DNA of 64,000 nucleotides. Origin: Pseudomonas syringae. GTDB taxonomy: Bacteria; Pseudomonadota; Gammaproteobacteria; Pseudomonadales; Pseudomonadaceae. The notes under the pieces are model-generated. The model saw only the letters and a program-made list of their open reading frames with translations. It ran no database searches and was not told the origin of the DNA. The DNA is taken from NCBI RefSeq assembly GCF_021605415.1, contig NZ_WKEQ01000004.1, forward strand, positions 1 through 64,000, given 5' to 3'. The translations under genes and the position numbers were made by a program. Below, piece by piece: positions 22,403 to 31,338 of this stretch (the stretch's first letter is position 1; each line of letters starts with the position of its first letter).

Positions 22403-23233
22403 TTATTGATGCACGGCGAGTTGATAAGCCGTGTACTTACGAATGTTGATCACGCCGGTGTCGAAGATCAGGTACTGACCCTTGATCCCCAGCAGCGTGC
22501 CTTCGGCAATCGGGTTCTTGTCCAGGTTGAAGCTGACGATTTTGGCCGGGTATTGCTGCACTGGATAGCGGATTTCCACCGGTTCGACATCGGCTATCGT
22601 CTGAATCGCTTGTAGGCCGAATCGCTCCTGCAAGCCTTGCAGGCCTTCGGCGCAGCTTTCGAACAGTTGATCGCGCACTTGCGCCAGATCCACCGCCACC
22701 GCATCTCCCTTGAGCAGCGCGCGCCAGTTGGTCTTGTCGGCCACCTGGCTGCGGAACAGGTCTTCGACGAAGCCGGACTGTTGCCGGGTGGCAACGCGCA
22801 TGATCGGCAGCCCCTGGATCGCGCCTTGGTCGAGCCAGCGCGTGGGCAATTGCGTGGCGCGGGTGATGCCGACCTTGATGCCCGACGAATTCGCCAGGTA
22901 AACCACATGATCAGTCATGCAAAACTGCTCGCCCCACAACGGGTCACGGCAGGTGCCGGCGTCGTAATGGCAACGTTCCGGACTCATGATGCACAAGTCG
23001 CACTGGGCCAGTTTGGTCATGCACGGGTAGCAATAGCCCTGGCTGAAACTGGTTTTGGTCTTGCGCCCGCAATGGGTGCAATGGATCGCCCCCAGGAACT
23101 CCAGACGCAACGTGCTGCCGATCAACGGATTGACCGGCACCTCGACGTCATCCAGGCGAAACGCGTATTGCACGTTCGGCCCGTCCAGGCGCGCCGACAT
23201 TTTGCTGATTGCACCGCGGCCAATCTCAATCAA
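22403..23233 (-). CDS. DUF2797 family protein with zinc-ribbon-like cysteines
   Basis: 276 residues from a proposed TTG start. Cysteine pairs CTHC and CYPC (about residues 48-67), then CDLC and later cysteines CHYDAGTC, suggest a metal-binding N-terminal module. A second region contains VGITRATQLPTRWLDQGA, which resembles the GIY-YIG-type core often noted in this family. Function is not established. Extending to the first ATG would overlap the upstream DUF1315 gene by 60 bases. The TTG at 23233 overlaps that gene's stop (TTGA) and yields MIEIGRGAISKMSARL, which fits the family N-terminus as I recall it. The start is therefore likely but not proven. Confidence 0.75.
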   Translation of the reverse strand: MIEIGRGAISKMSARLDGPNVQYAFRLDDVEVPVNPLIGSTLRLEFLGAIHCTHCGRKTKTSFSQGYCYPCMTKLAQCDLCIMSPERCHYDAGTCRDPLWGEQFCMTDHVVYLANSSGIKVGITRATQLPTRWLDQGAIQGLPIMRVATRQQSGFVEDLFRSQVADKTNWRALLKGDAVAVDLAQVRDQLFESCAEGLQGLQERFGLQAIQTIADVEPVEIRYPVQQYPAKIVSFNLDKNPIAEGTLLGIKGQYLIFDTGVINIRKYTAYQLAVHQ

Positions 23234-23490
23234 TGGATAGCGTCCGACTTGAACAGAATATTCGGCACTTCGATCGACTTCGATGCACATTCCTGCGGGC
23301 CCATGTAACCGGTGCGCTCTTCTTCCGGCAGGTTCTGGATTTCCCAGGCGATCATTGCCTGCAGGGACAGTTCACGCTGTTCGGCGGTGAGTTTGTTGCC
23401 ATCAGACCATTTGCCGATTTCCACCGCCAGTTTCAGGCTCTGGTAAATATCGGGGGTGATGTTTTGGATCATTTCGTTAAAAGAGGACAT
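23230..23490 (-). CDS. DUF1315 / YeaC family small protein
   Basis: An 86-residue acidic helical protein. Landmarks are FNEMIQNITPDIYQSLKLAV, EIGKWSDGNKLTAEQRE and AMIAWE, which define the YeaC/DUF1315 family; its role is unknown. ATG at 23490 follows GGAGA by about 7 bases. Its stop overlaps the TTG start of the DUF2797 gene, indicating coupling. First gene of the presumed operon ending with pepN. Confidence 0.8.
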   Translation of the reverse strand: MSSFNEMIQNITPDIYQSLKLAVEIGKWSDGNKLTAEQRELSLQAMIAWEIQNLPEEERTGYMGPQECASKSIEVPNILFKSDAIH

Positions 23491-23527
23491 CAAAGTCTCC
23501 GTGCTCTTTGTTCAAACCAGCAAAAAT

Positions 23528-24397
23528 TCAGGCGGCCAGTTTACGGCGGTTATACAAACCACCCAACAAACCGGTGAAGCATCCGATGAGTAACCCGCTG
23601 ACGTGGGCGGCGTTGGCGATTTGACCGAAGCCGATCATCGAGATCACCCCGGACATGCACACCACCAGCCAGATCAGCATCATCGCCAGCACGCCACGCG
23701 GCAGGCGGTAAGCAGGGTTCGGCGCCAGCAACTGGAAGATCCAGCAATGGCCGAGCAAGCCGTACAGCACGCCCGACAGACCGCCAAACAAGGTCGGGCC
23801 GCTAAAGGCAAACTGCGTGTAATTCGAGACCAGGCCAAACAGCAAGGTCAGTCCGATCAAGTTGATGCTGCCCTGACGCGACTCGATACGCCGCCCCAGC
23901 TCCCAGTACCACATACCGTTCATGGCCAAGTGCAAGATGCCGAAGTGGATCAGCATCGGCGTAAACAACCGCCACCACTGCCCCGCCGCCAGACTGTCGG
24001 CCAGCGGCACGAAGTGGATGTAATCGCCGACCACGCGGAAATCGAGGAAGGTCAGCCAACGCAGGGTTTCGAGGTTGTCGCCAAGGTACGTCAGGCCGGC
24101 AACGATCAGGCTCAGCAACAGGATGAGCCCGGTTGCTTTCGCGTATTTCAGTTGTTCAACGAAACCCGGGCGCTGGAACGTCTGCGTCACCGGGATATCC
24201 AGCTGCTGATCGGGATCGCCGGCCGGAAACCGCTCATACAGCGAACGCACGTCATCGCTGATTTCCGAGGGCACCCACAACACCTGCTCGCCCGCTTCCT
24301 CGCTCACGCGATGGGGCACCTGCATGCGTTGCAGGAGTTTGACGAAACCGCTCAAGTCCGCCGCCAGCGGCAAACGCAATACCGCAATCTTGCTCAT
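23528..24397 (-). CDS. glpG: Rhomboid intramembrane serine protease, GlpG-like
   Basis: 289 residues. A soluble N-terminal domain (about 1-85) precedes six membrane segments. The catalytic dyad is Ser208 in GGLSGVLYG and His265 in ANAAHVSGL. The HFGILHLAMNGMWYWELGRR loop before the catalytic segment is conserved in GlpG. The enzyme cleaves membrane proteins within their transmembrane helices in the inner membrane; physiological substrates are unknown. The ATG overlaps the stop of the upstream phosphatase gene (ATGA at 24394-24397), placing it third in an operon with the phosphatase and NAD kinase. Confidence 0.9.
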   Translation of the reverse strand: MSKIAVLRLPLAADLSGFVKLLQRMQVPHRVSEEAGEQVLWVPSEISDDVRSLYERFPAGDPDQQLDIPVTQTFQRPGFVEQLKYAKATGLILLLSLIVAGLTYLGDNLETLRWLTFLDFRVVGDYIHFVPLADSLAAGQWWRLFTPMLIHFGILHLAMNGMWYWELGRRIESRQGSINLIGLTLLFGLVSNYTQFAFSGPTLFGGLSGVLYGLLGHCWIFQLLAPNPAYRLPRGVLAMMLIWLVVCMSGVISMIGFGQIANAAHVSGLLIGCFTGLLGGLYNRRKLAA

Positions 24398-25365
24398 TGG
24401 ATAATCTCCGGCCGCTCGACATCGACCCAGACGAATTTACCTGGATCGAGGCGGGTTTCCTGATCCAGACGATAGGCCACCAGTTTGCCGTAGAGCACCG
24501 CACTGTAATCCAGGCACGCGAGATTCGGGCGGATCGGCACCGGTTTGCCGCTACGCCAGTAATGACCGACGAACAACAACGGCTCGTCCATGCCGTAACG
24601 CAACAGCGTGTTTTTTTCAGTCGAGGTCAGCGCGATTTGCGCGACGGGCTCTGGCAGTGCGTCGGGCTGAAAGACGATATCGCCGTAGGTCTGCGGGTCA
24701 TCTTCCCAGAACTTGGTGCGGAAGAACGAACGCACCAGACCGTCGCCGCTGGTCATGGTCTGGCCGTCGGGCAGGCGCATGTCGGTGCCACGCAGCAAGC
24801 GGTCGAACACGGTGCAGGCGAAACTGCCGGGCACGGCCGAGGCTTGCAGGAAGTGTTCGTCGATGCGCGCGTCCGGGAACAGGCCGCGCAATGGATCGAT
24901 CAGCCCGGCATCCCAACAGGCATGCACCACGCGGAAACGTCCGGCATCGATGACCAGCGGCAGTTCGTAGAACCATTGCAGGAAGTCATGCCAGTCGCCC
25001 GGGTGCTGCTCGAATTGAGTGAGGGTTTCGTTAAGCAGCCGCGCATGACGTGGCGTGTGCTCGCGCACGAACTGCTTGCCGCTGCCCGGAGGTGCCGGGG
25101 TGCACCAGCCGAGGGCGTTGAATTCGTGGTTGCCCATGATGCACAGCGCCTGCCCGGCCTCGACCATGTCGTGGACGATGTGCAGCGCTTCGCGGATTCG
25201 CGGCCCTCGGTCGATGATGTCGCCGACGAACACTGCCATGCGCGACGGATGGCGCCAGATCCCGCCCTGCTTGTGATAACCGAGACGGTCGAGCAAGTGT
25301 TCAAGGGTCAGGGCGCATCCGTGCACGTCACCAATCAGGTCATAACTGCGCGCGGGATCGAGCAT
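24394..25365 (-). CDS. Calcineurin-like metallophosphoesterase (PrpE/ApaH-like)
   Basis: 323 residues. The phosphoprotein-phosphatase core is complete: DVHG (GDVHGCALTLEHLL, about residue 13), GDIIDRGPR and GNHEFNALG, followed by downstream metal-binding histidines. Such enzymes include protein phosphatases and bis(5'-nucleosyl) tetraphosphatases. The length and spacing fit the PrpE-like group rather than ApaH itself. The substrate is not visible. The gene shares one base with the nadK stop (TGATG at 25363-25367) and four with glpG, so the three genes are tightly coupled. Confidence 0.82.
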   Translation of the reverse strand: MLDPARSYDLIGDVHGCALTLEHLLDRLGYHKQGGIWRHPSRMAVFVGDIIDRGPRIREALHIVHDMVEAGQALCIMGNHEFNALGWCTPAPPGSGKQFVREHTPRHARLLNETLTQFEQHPGDWHDFLQWFYELPLVIDAGRFRVVHACWDAGLIDPLRGLFPDARIDEHFLQASAVPGSFACTVFDRLLRGTDMRLPDGQTMTSGDGLVRSFFRTKFWEDDPQTYGDIVFQPDALPEPVAQIALTSTEKNTLLRYGMDEPLLFVGHYWRSGKPVPIRPNLACLDYSAVLYGKLVAYRLDQETRLDPGKFVWVDVERPEIIQ

Positions 25366-26255
25366 CAGTCGCCTCCGCCCCCCAACTTGCTGCCCCAGCC
25401 AAGCTTGGTGCGGCAGACCTCGTAATAGTTGTGATCCAGTGGATGGATCAGGCGCAGTTTCTGCGCTTTCTTGCTGACGGTGATGGTGTCGCCCGGCGCG
25501 CAGGTGAAATGGTTCTGCCCGTCGCAGGAGACTTGCGGGTAGATCTGCATATCTTTGGACACGACGATTTTCAGCTCACTGTTGCCGTCGACCACAATTG
25601 GCCGGCTGGACAACATATGGGGATACATCGGCACGATCACAATGGCGTCGAGCTTGGGGTGCATGATCGGGCCACCCGCCGAAAGCGCGTACGCGGTGGA
25701 ACCGGTCGGCGTGGCGACGATCAGGCCGTCGGCCTTCTGGCTGCAGACGAACTGGCCGTCGATGTACAGCTCGAATTCGATCATCCGCGTCGACTTGCCG
25801 GGGTGCAGCACCACGTCATTGAGCGCATCGCCCTGTCCGATCGCCTCGGCATGCCGGCGGACTTCGGCTTGCAGCAGGAAGCGGTTTTCCACCAGGTAAT
25901 GGCCGTCGAGCACTTTCGCAACTTCGACTTCCAGCTCGTCGGGGCGAATATCGGTCAGAAATCCGAGACTGCCCCGATTGATCCCCAGTACCGGAATATT
26001 GTGCTTGGCCAGCGCACGGGCGGCGCCAAGCAGACTGCCATCGCCGCCGACGACGATGACCATGTCGCAGACTTCGCCAAGCATCTTGCGCGAAGAGGTT
26101 TGCAGGCCGTGGCCCGGCAGGACTTCGGCAATGGTGTCTTCGAGGATCACGTGCAGATGACGATCGAGCAGAAACCGTTTCAGTCGGCGAACGGTATCCA
26201 GCACCTGCGAACTGCCGAGGCGACCGATGATGCCGATATTACGAAATTGCTCCAT
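25365..26255 (-). CDS. nadK: NAD kinase
   Basis: 296 residues. It phosphorylates NAD to NADP using ATP. The ATP/NAD-kinase motif is VVVGGDGSLLGAAR (about residues 65-80), followed by GINRGSLGFLTD, KADGLIVATPTGSTAYALSAGGP and a C-terminal SCDGQ. ATG at 26255 starts MEQFRNIGIIGR; the longer frame upstream overlaps the divergent promoter region and lacks similarity. Length is standard. First gene of the nadK-phosphatase-glpG operon, divergent from the DUF1853 gene. Confidence 0.95.
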   Translation of the reverse strand: MEQFRNIGIIGRLGSSQVLDTVRRLKRFLLDRHLHVILEDTIAEVLPGHGLQTSSRKMLGEVCDMVIVVGGDGSLLGAARALAKHNIPVLGINRGSLGFLTDIRPDELEVEVAKVLDGHYLVENRFLLQAEVRRHAEAIGQGDALNDVVLHPGKSTRMIEFELYIDGQFVCSQKADGLIVATPTGSTAYALSAGGPIMHPKLDAIVIVPMYPHMLSSRPIVVDGNSELKIVVSKDMQIYPQVSCDGQNHFTCAPGDTITVSKKAQKLRLIHPLDHNYYEVCRTKLGWGSKLGGGGD

Positions 26256-26369
26256 GGGGCTCCTGCGGGGATCTTCAACGCGAAAAGCCCGATTATGGGC
26301 GAAAGCGTCAGATAGACAAAATCCTTTCAGCCCCAAGGGTGCGCCCGCGTTTGCGGCTATCCTCCCAAC

Positions 26370-27320
26370 ATGATCCTATTTCCCGACTTGCTTCAGCTGC
26401 CTCACCAATTGCGCCATCCAGAGGTGCGCGATCTGGCGTGGGTGATTCTCGCCCCGCCGATGCTCGCCACCACGCCGTGGCCGCAGCGCCATCCGCTGGC
26501 CGGAAGTGAATGGGTGCGCGATCCGCAACGACTGGAACACTGGCTGCGTCAGCTCGACCGTGACAGTTACGGTTTGCTGCATTGGCTGTCGCAAGCGCGC
26601 ACGAGGCGCCTGGGACTTTATTACGAGCGGCTCTGGCAGTTTGCCGTGGAGCATGCGCCGGGGATCCAGCTGATCGCCGCGAATTTGCCGATCCGCCGCG
26701 AGGGCCACACCCTTGGCGAGTTGGACATGCTGCTGCGTGATCGTGACGGCGTTCATCATCTGGAGCTGGCGATCAAGCTTTACCTCGGGCCACAGGACGG
26801 CGACGGACACGACTCGCGAAACTGGCTGGGGCCGGGCTGTCATGATCGACTGGATCGCAAACTGGCGCATTTGAGCGAGCATCAACTGCCGATTTCCGCA
26901 CGCCCGGAAAGCCGCGAAGTGCTGGCCGCGCTGGATGTCGGGGCGTTCAGTGCGCAACTGTGGCTCGGCGGTTACCTGCTTTATCCGTGGCCGGGAACGT
27001 CGAATTCACCGAGCGGTGCCCATCCTCAACATTTGCGCGGAAGCTGGCTGCATCAGAAGGACTGGCCAGCGTTCGTCGCCCAACGTCCCCCCGGCCGCTG
27101 GCAACCGCTGCCCCGCCACGCCTGGCTGGCCCCGGCGCATTACCCGGTGGATCAGGTCTGGAGCGATGAACAGTTACGGGCCTGGCTGGACGAATTGGCG
27201 CCGCTGGCGCCGGCGCAATTGATGGTTCGACTGACTGAGAGTGGTCGAGGGGACTGGGAAGAGGCCGAGCGGTTGTTTCTGGTGTCGGATCTTTGGCCGA
27301 ATGTACCGGGGCAGTCCTAA
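26370..27320 (+). CDS. DUF1853 family protein
   Basis: 316 residues, cytoplasmic, Trp-rich. The sequence [17 protein letters not shown] near the N-terminus and [20 protein letters not shown] with [10 protein letters not shown] in the middle match the DUF1853 family. The G-E-L-D plus E-x-A-x-K arrangement (about residues 122-150) resembles the D/E-x-K core of PD-(D/E)XK nucleases, so a nuclease-like fold is plausible, but no activity is established. Divergent from nadK. No clear ribosome-binding site precedes the ATG. A REP hairpin follows. Confidence 0.75.
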   Translation: MILFPDLLQLPHQLRHPEVRDLAWVILAPPMLATTPWPQRHPLAGSEWVRDPQRLEHWLRQLDRDSYGLLHWLSQARTRRLGLYYERLWQFAVEHAPGIQLIAANLPIRREGHTLGELDMLLRDRDGVHHLELAIKLYLGPQDGDGHDSRNWLGPGCHDRLDRKLAHLSEHQLPISARPESREVLAALDVGAFSAQLWLGGYLLYPWPGTSNSPSGAHPQHLRGSWLHQKDWPAFVAQRPPGRWQPLPRHAWLAPAHYPVDQVWSDEQLRAWLDELAPLAPAQLMVRLTESGRGDWEEAERLFLVSDLWPNVPGQS

Positions 27321-27345
27321 GATTTGCGCCGTCAGGATTTGCCCC

Positions 27346-27412
27346 AATCGCGAGCAGGCTCACTCCTACATACGCACGCATTCCAATTGTAGGAGTGAGC
27401 CTGCTCGCGATT
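27346..27412. repeat. REPIN-like perfect 25-bp inverted repeat
   Basis: Arms 27346-27370 and 27388-27412 are exact reverse complements (core GCGAGCAGGCTCACTCCTACA) around a 17-base loop. It lies between the convergent DUF1853 and arsB-like genes and can act as a two-way transcription barrier. Confidence 0.85.
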
Positions 27413-27425
27413 GCGCCGACCCGGA

Positions 27426-28709
27426 TTATAGGGATAAACGCACAGCCAACGCCGCCAACGTCACCAACAACACCGGCACCGTCAACACAATCCCGACCCT
27501 GAAGTAATACCCCCAACCGATATGAATCCCCTTGCGCTCCAGCACATGCAACCAGAGCAGCGTTGCCAGACTTCCGATCGGCGTAATTTTCGGCCCCAGG
27601 TCACTGCCGATCACGTTGGCGTAAATCATCGCCTCCTTAACCACCCCGCTCGCCTGACTGGCATCAATCGAGAGCAGCCCGATCAGCACCGTCGGCATAT
27701 TGTTCATGATTGATGACAGCAGCGCCGTCAACACTCCGGTCCCCAGCGCCGCCCCCCACACGCCATGCCCCGCGAACACATCGAGCCAACCGGCGAGATA
27801 CCCCGTGAGTCCGGCATTGCGCAAGCCATACACCACCAGGTACATGCCCAGCGAAAAAATCACGATGTGCCACGGCGCCTCTTTCATCACCTTGCGCGTG
27901 GAAATCCTGTGGCCGCGCGCCGCGATAGCGAGCAGCAATGCCGCGCTGACGGCGGAGATTGCGCTGATGGGAATGCCGAGCGGTTCCAGAGCGAAACAAC
28001 CGATCAACAGAATCGCCAACACTACCCAGCCCGCATAGAACGTCGCGTTGTCGTGGATCGCCGTTCGCGGATGCTCAAGTTGTTCCGGATCGTAAGCCTT
28101 GGGGATGTCGCGACGGAAAAACCACAACAACATGCCCAGCGTCGCGGCGACGCTGACCAAATTCACCGGCGCCATCACCGCCGCGTATTCGTTGAAAGTG
28201 ATGTGAAAAAAGTCCGCCGAGACGATGTTGACCAGGTTGGATACCACCAACGGCAAGCTCGCGGTGTCGGCAATGAATCCCGCCCCCATGACGAACGCAA
28301 GCGTGGCTGCCGGCGAGAAGCGCAGGGCCAACAGCATGGAAATCACGATGGGCGTAAGGATCAGCGCCGCGCCGTCATTGGCAAACAATGCCGAGACCAA
28401 TGCGCCGAGCAGCACCATGAAAGCAAACAGCTTGCGCCCGCTGCCTCGCCCCCAACGCGCAACGTGCAATGCCGCCCAGGCAAAGAACCCCGCCTCGTCG
28501 AGCAACAGGCTGATGATGATCAACGCGACGAAAGTGCCGGTGGCGTTCCAGATGATCTGCCATACCAGCGGGATATCGCTGAAATGTACCACGCCAAAAA
28601 TCAGCGCCAGCACGGCGCCCAGCATTGCACTCCAACCTACACCGAGGCCTTTGGGTTGCCAGATGACAAGGGTAATAGTCAGCAGAAAAATCAGCGAAGC
28701 AGCGAGCAT
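27426..28709 (-). CDS. ArsB/NhaD-type ion transporter (arsenite efflux permease-like)
   Basis: 427 residues with about 12 hydrophobic segments. The pattern [19 protein letters not shown] followed by [15 protein letters not shown], and in the C-terminal half [16 protein letters not shown], is characteristic of ArsB permeases of the ion transporter superfamily. ArsB expels arsenite or antimonite using the proton motive force, alone or with ArsA. Length matches ArsB (about 429). No arsR or arsC lies beside it, so arsenic specificity is inferred from sequence only. The upstream gene on the same strand encodes an FMN reductase, separated by a strong hairpin. Confidence 0.82.
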   Translation of the reverse strand: MLAASLIFLLTITLVIWQPKGLGVGWSAMLGAVLALIFGVVHFSDIPLVWQIIWNATGTFVALIIISLLLDEAGFFAWAALHVARWGRGSGRKLFAFMVLLGALVSALFANDGAALILTPIVISMLLALRFSPAATLAFVMGAGFIADTASLPLVVSNLVNIVSADFFHITFNEYAAVMAPVNLVSVAATLGMLLWFFRRDIPKAYDPEQLEHPRTAIHDNATFYAGWVVLAILLIGCFALEPLGIPISAISAVSAALLLAIAARGHRISTRKVMKEAPWHIVIFSLGMYLVVYGLRNAGLTGYLAGWLDVFAGHGVWGAALGTGVLTALLSSIMNNMPTVLIGLLSIDASQASGVVKEAMIYANVIGSDLGPKITPIGSLATLLWLHVLERKGIHIGWGYYFRVGIVLTVPVLLVTLAALAVRLSL

Positions 28710-28743
28710 TTAGCAGCCTTTGAGCGCAGTGGATTGCAACGGT

Positions 28744-28772
28744 AAGAGCTGCCGCAGGCTGCGGCAGCTCTT
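28744..28772. terminator. Strong hairpin between the FMN reductase and arsB-like genes
   Basis: A perfect 14-bp stem AAGAGCTGCCGCAG / CTGCGGCAGCTCTT with a single-base loop. It lies 11 bases beyond the FMN reductase stop (read on the minus strand) and upstream of the arsB-like gene. Its core is also the common GCTGCCGCAGGCTGCG REP core, so it may be a REP acting as terminator or attenuator. Confidence 0.6.
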
Positions 28773-28783
28773 ATAGGGGGGGA

Positions 28784-29341
28784 TTATTTCTTATGTTGTT
28801 CGACGAATTGACCGTACGCATTAATGAAACTCTGCAAGAACGGTTTCACCGATTCGCTCAGCTTGCCCGCCTCATCGAATGCGGTACCCGCGCCGCCCAA
28901 ATAGGCTTCCGGCTGTTGCATGCACGGCACATCAAGGAAAACGAACGACTGGCGCAGATGCTGATTCGCGCCAAAACCGCCAATCGCCCCCGGCGACACA
29001 CTGATCACCGCGCCCGGCTTCCCACTCCAGGCACTCTTGCCGTAGGGGCGGGAACCGACGTCGATTGCGTTCTTCAACGGTGCCGGCACCGAGCGGTTGT
29101 ATTCCGGCGTCACGAACAGCACCGCGTCGGATGAACGCACTTGTTGCCGGAAAGTGCTGTAGGCTGCGGGCGGTGAATCACCGTCGATGTCTTCGTTATA
29201 CAGCGCCAGATCGCCGATTTCGACAATGCTCAGTTTGAGGTTCGCCGGTGCCAGTTCCGCCAGCGCCAGGGCGACCTTGCGGTTGATCGATGCTTTGCGC
29301 AGGCTGCCGACGATAACGGCGACGTTGTAGACATTGCTCAT
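28784..29341 (-). CDS. NADPH-dependent FMN reductase (ChrR/YieF-like)
   Basis: A 185-residue flavodoxin-fold oxidoreductase. The N-terminal phosphate-binding loop for FMN is GSLRKASINRK (residues 12-22). The family motif PEYNRSVPAPLKNAIDVGSRP follows at about 78-98, and SPGAIGGFGA binds the flavin ring. These quinone/chromate/azo reductases protect against redox cyclers and metal oxyanions. Possibly related to the adjacent arsB-like permease gene, although a hairpin separates them. Clean ATG start at 29341. Confidence 0.88.
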   Translation of the reverse strand: MSNVYNVAVIVGSLRKASINRKVALALAELAPANLKLSIVEIGDLALYNEDIDGDSPPAAYSTFRQQVRSSDAVLFVTPEYNRSVPAPLKNAIDVGSRPYGKSAWSGKPGAVISVSPGAIGGFGANQHLRQSFVFLDVPCMQQPEAYLGGAGTAFDEAGKLSESVKPFLQSFINAYGQFVEQHKK

Positions 29342-29524
29342 GGAAGACGCTCGACTGTCCGTGGGAAGAACCTCTAGTTATAGATGATTCGGCAGTGATT
29401 CAACCAGACGACGAAGGAAATTCCCGCGTTCTGATTATTTTTTTCTTGCAGGAAAACTTACCGCGCTCGATAACGGTCTACCAAGCCGCAAATCAAGCGT
29501 TTTATCTCCAGAGGTTTTAAGCAG

Positions 29525-29761
29525 ATGGCAGCAGTACTCGTGGGTCAGTTCCATGCAAGAGATGCGGAAGGCCGCATTTATTCAGTGCATGAGTTCCAGG
29601 AATCCAACCCGTCGGCAGACGGCGCAACCGGCACGGAGCCTGTCACCACTTACAAACTGGCCATTGGCGACCGCGTAAATAAAGTCGCTGACAACGAGTT
29701 TCTGCTGGTGCAATCGGGGATCACCCTGATCCGCGAGCCTGAGCCAAGCATCGCTTCCTGA
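29525..29761 (+). CDS. Small conserved-type hypothetical protein
   Basis: 78 residues with no signal peptide or membrane span. The sequence is mixed polar with a repeated beta-like pattern (AAVLVGQFHARDAEGRIYSV; TYKLAIGDRVNKVADNEFLL; SGITLIRE). It has a good ribosome-binding site (AGAGG about 10 bases upstream) and coding-like composition. I recognise no family with a known role. It precedes a LysR gene by 85 bases on the same strand. The 182-base gap upstream has an AT-rich stretch (around 29435-29447) suitable for a promoter. Confidence 0.6.
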   Translation: MAAVLVGQFHARDAEGRIYSVHEFQESNPSADGATGTEPVTTYKLAIGDRVNKVADNEFLLVQSGITLIREPEPSIAS

Positions 29762-29846
29762 GCGAGCGTCATGAGCAGAAGTCATCCCGGCGGACTTGGG
29801 GTAGGATTCAGCCTTTGATCCCATCTGCCGGACATGGACTTCACGC

Positions 29847-30740
29847 ATGCGTTTACGCCATATCGAAGTGATTCAGGCGCTTTTGCAGACCGGTCACCTG
29901 GGCACCGCCGCCGAATGGCTGGAGTTGCCGGTGACCGAGGTCGAAGAGCGACTGCGCGAAGCCGAAAGCCAGTTGGGGTTCATGCTGTTCGCCAGTGTTC
30001 GCGGACGCTTGCAGGCGACGACCGAAGCCCGGGCGCTACAGGTTGAAATCGCGCACATCTATTCGGCGCTGGAGCCGCTGCAGCGTCTGGCCGACAGCCT
30101 CAAACAATACCTCGCACCGCCACTGCGCATCATCGGCACCCCGCCGCTGGCTCAACACTTGCTGCCGCAAAGCGTCGCCCTCCTGCGCCGACGTCTTCCC
30201 GATGCGCCGTGCACGTTGCTCAGTGAACCGACCCGCGACATCGTTCGCAGCCTGCTATTGCGTGAATGCGATCTCGGCTTGAGCCTGCATGACCCTGAAC
30301 ATCCAGACATTCATTGCCAAGTGCTGGCCCAAGGCAAGCTGCAACTGCTGGCGCCCCACGGCTGGCTGCAACCGAAACAGAAATACATCTCCCTGCAAGA
30401 TCTGGCGGGCCAATCAATGATTGGCCTCGAAGGCCAGGATCCGTTGAGCCCGGCGCTGGAGCACAAGCTTCACGCATTGCGCCCGGCGCCGAGCGTGCAG
30501 ACTCGCGTACAGACCCAGCAAATGATGCGCAGCATGGTCGAGGCTGGGGAAGGCCTGGCCATCGTCGATCCGTTTACCGCCCTCGGCGCCCGCGCCGCTG
30601 GCCTGGACGTCTGCCCGTTGTCGCCGGCGGTGCCGATCTGCCTGTATGCGCTAACCTTCCGCCACGCGCCATCGACGTCGGCCGTTCAGCCGCTGCTGGA
30701 GCTGATCAAGGCACAAGCCGAGGCGATGTTGGCGAACTGA
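29847..30740 (+). CDS. LysR family transcriptional regulator
   Basis: 297 residues. The N-terminal winged helix at about 1-60 (MRLRHIEVIQALLQTGHLGT, then AAEWLELPVTEVEERLREAE and QLGFMLFASVRGRLQATTEA) is a slightly divergent LysR domain. The C-terminal region from about residue 90 is a periplasmic-binding-like effector domain (PPLRIIGTPPLAQHLLPQSV). The target is unknown. Its end overlaps the convergent acetyltransferase gene by 35 bases. Confidence 0.85.
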   Translation: MRLRHIEVIQALLQTGHLGTAAEWLELPVTEVEERLREAESQLGFMLFASVRGRLQATTEARALQVEIAHIYSALEPLQRLADSLKQYLAPPLRIIGTPPLAQHLLPQSVALLRRRLPDAPCTLLSEPTRDIVRSLLLRECDLGLSLHDPEHPDIHCQVLAQGKLQLLAPHGWLQPKQKYISLQDLAGQSMIGLEGQDPLSPALEHKLHALRPAPSVQTRVQTQQMMRSMVEAGEGLAIVDPFTALGARAAGLDVCPLSPAVPICLYALTFRHAPSTSAVQPLLELIKAQAEAMLAN

Positions 30741-31338
30741 GCAGGTTTTCCAGCGGGTTATCGAACAGTCGATACCAGAACAGCGCCACTTCGGCGGTGT
30801 TCGGATCGATGCCGCGATAGCGTAAATGGTCGATGCCGCCTATTTCATAACCGCAACGCTCGTACAGTCGGCAAGCACCGAGGTTGTTGTTCTGGGTTTC
30901 GAGCATGATGCCCGGCAGTTTCTTTTTCCGGCTCCAGAAATTCGCCACATCCAGCAAGGCTTTCGCAACGCCGTGGCGACGCGCCGGGGCGTGCACCGCC
31001 AATTCGTCAATGTGAGCAAAGCCGTTCCAATTCGTACTGATGACCAAGTGCCCAACCGGCTCGTCGTCCAGGTACGCCATGAAGATCGCGCTGTCGGCAG
31101 CATCGTGGAAGCTGCTGAACTCTTCGGGGTCGATGCCGTAGCACTTGCGGTACGGCACGATAGGCGTCACGGGCCAGTCCGACACAGGTGCGCCGATGTG
31201 CGCGTCACCGTAGGCGGCGACTTCGAAACTGAAATCGCTGCCCCAGATATAGGGCGCGAAACCTTCATCGGCGACCCGCACGGACAAGCCCGGGTATTTC
31301 GGATTCACGACCGGTCGCATACTTGCAAACGTCCTCAT
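30706..31338 (-). CDS. GNAT family N-acetyltransferase
   Basis: 210 residues. The acetyl-CoA-binding core is visible as HIDELAVHAPARRHGVAKAL (about residues 110-130, with the R/Q-x-x-G-x-A loop) followed by ETQNNNLGACRLYERCGYEI, a typical GNAT motif B. The acyl acceptor is unknown. The ATG at 31338 overlaps the stop codon of the lysine decarboxylase (ATGA), implying translational coupling and perhaps a role in modifying an amine product. That link is an inference from position. The 3' end overlaps the convergent lysR gene. Confidence 0.82.
   Translation of the reverse strand: MRTFASMRPVVNPKYPGLSVRVADEGFAPYIWGSDFSFEVAAYGDAHIGAPVSDWPVTPIVPYRKCYGIDPEEFSSFHDAADSAIFMAYLDDEPVGHLVISTNWNGFAHIDELAVHAPARRHGVAKALLDVANFWSRKKKLPGIMLETQNNNLGACRLYERCGYEIGGIDHLRYRGIDPNTAEVALFWYRLFDNPLENLLSSPTSPRLVP

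Noticed and set aside
20422..22449. A 675-codon open frame on the plus strand across pepN
   Set aside because: It is antisense to a complete PepN with intact GAMEN and HExxH motifs. Long antisense frames are expected in high-G+C DNA, and its translation shows no family motif.
27340..27420. CRISPR-like repeat
   Set aside because: It is a single inverted repeat pair of REP type, not a series of spaced direct repeats. No cas genes are present.
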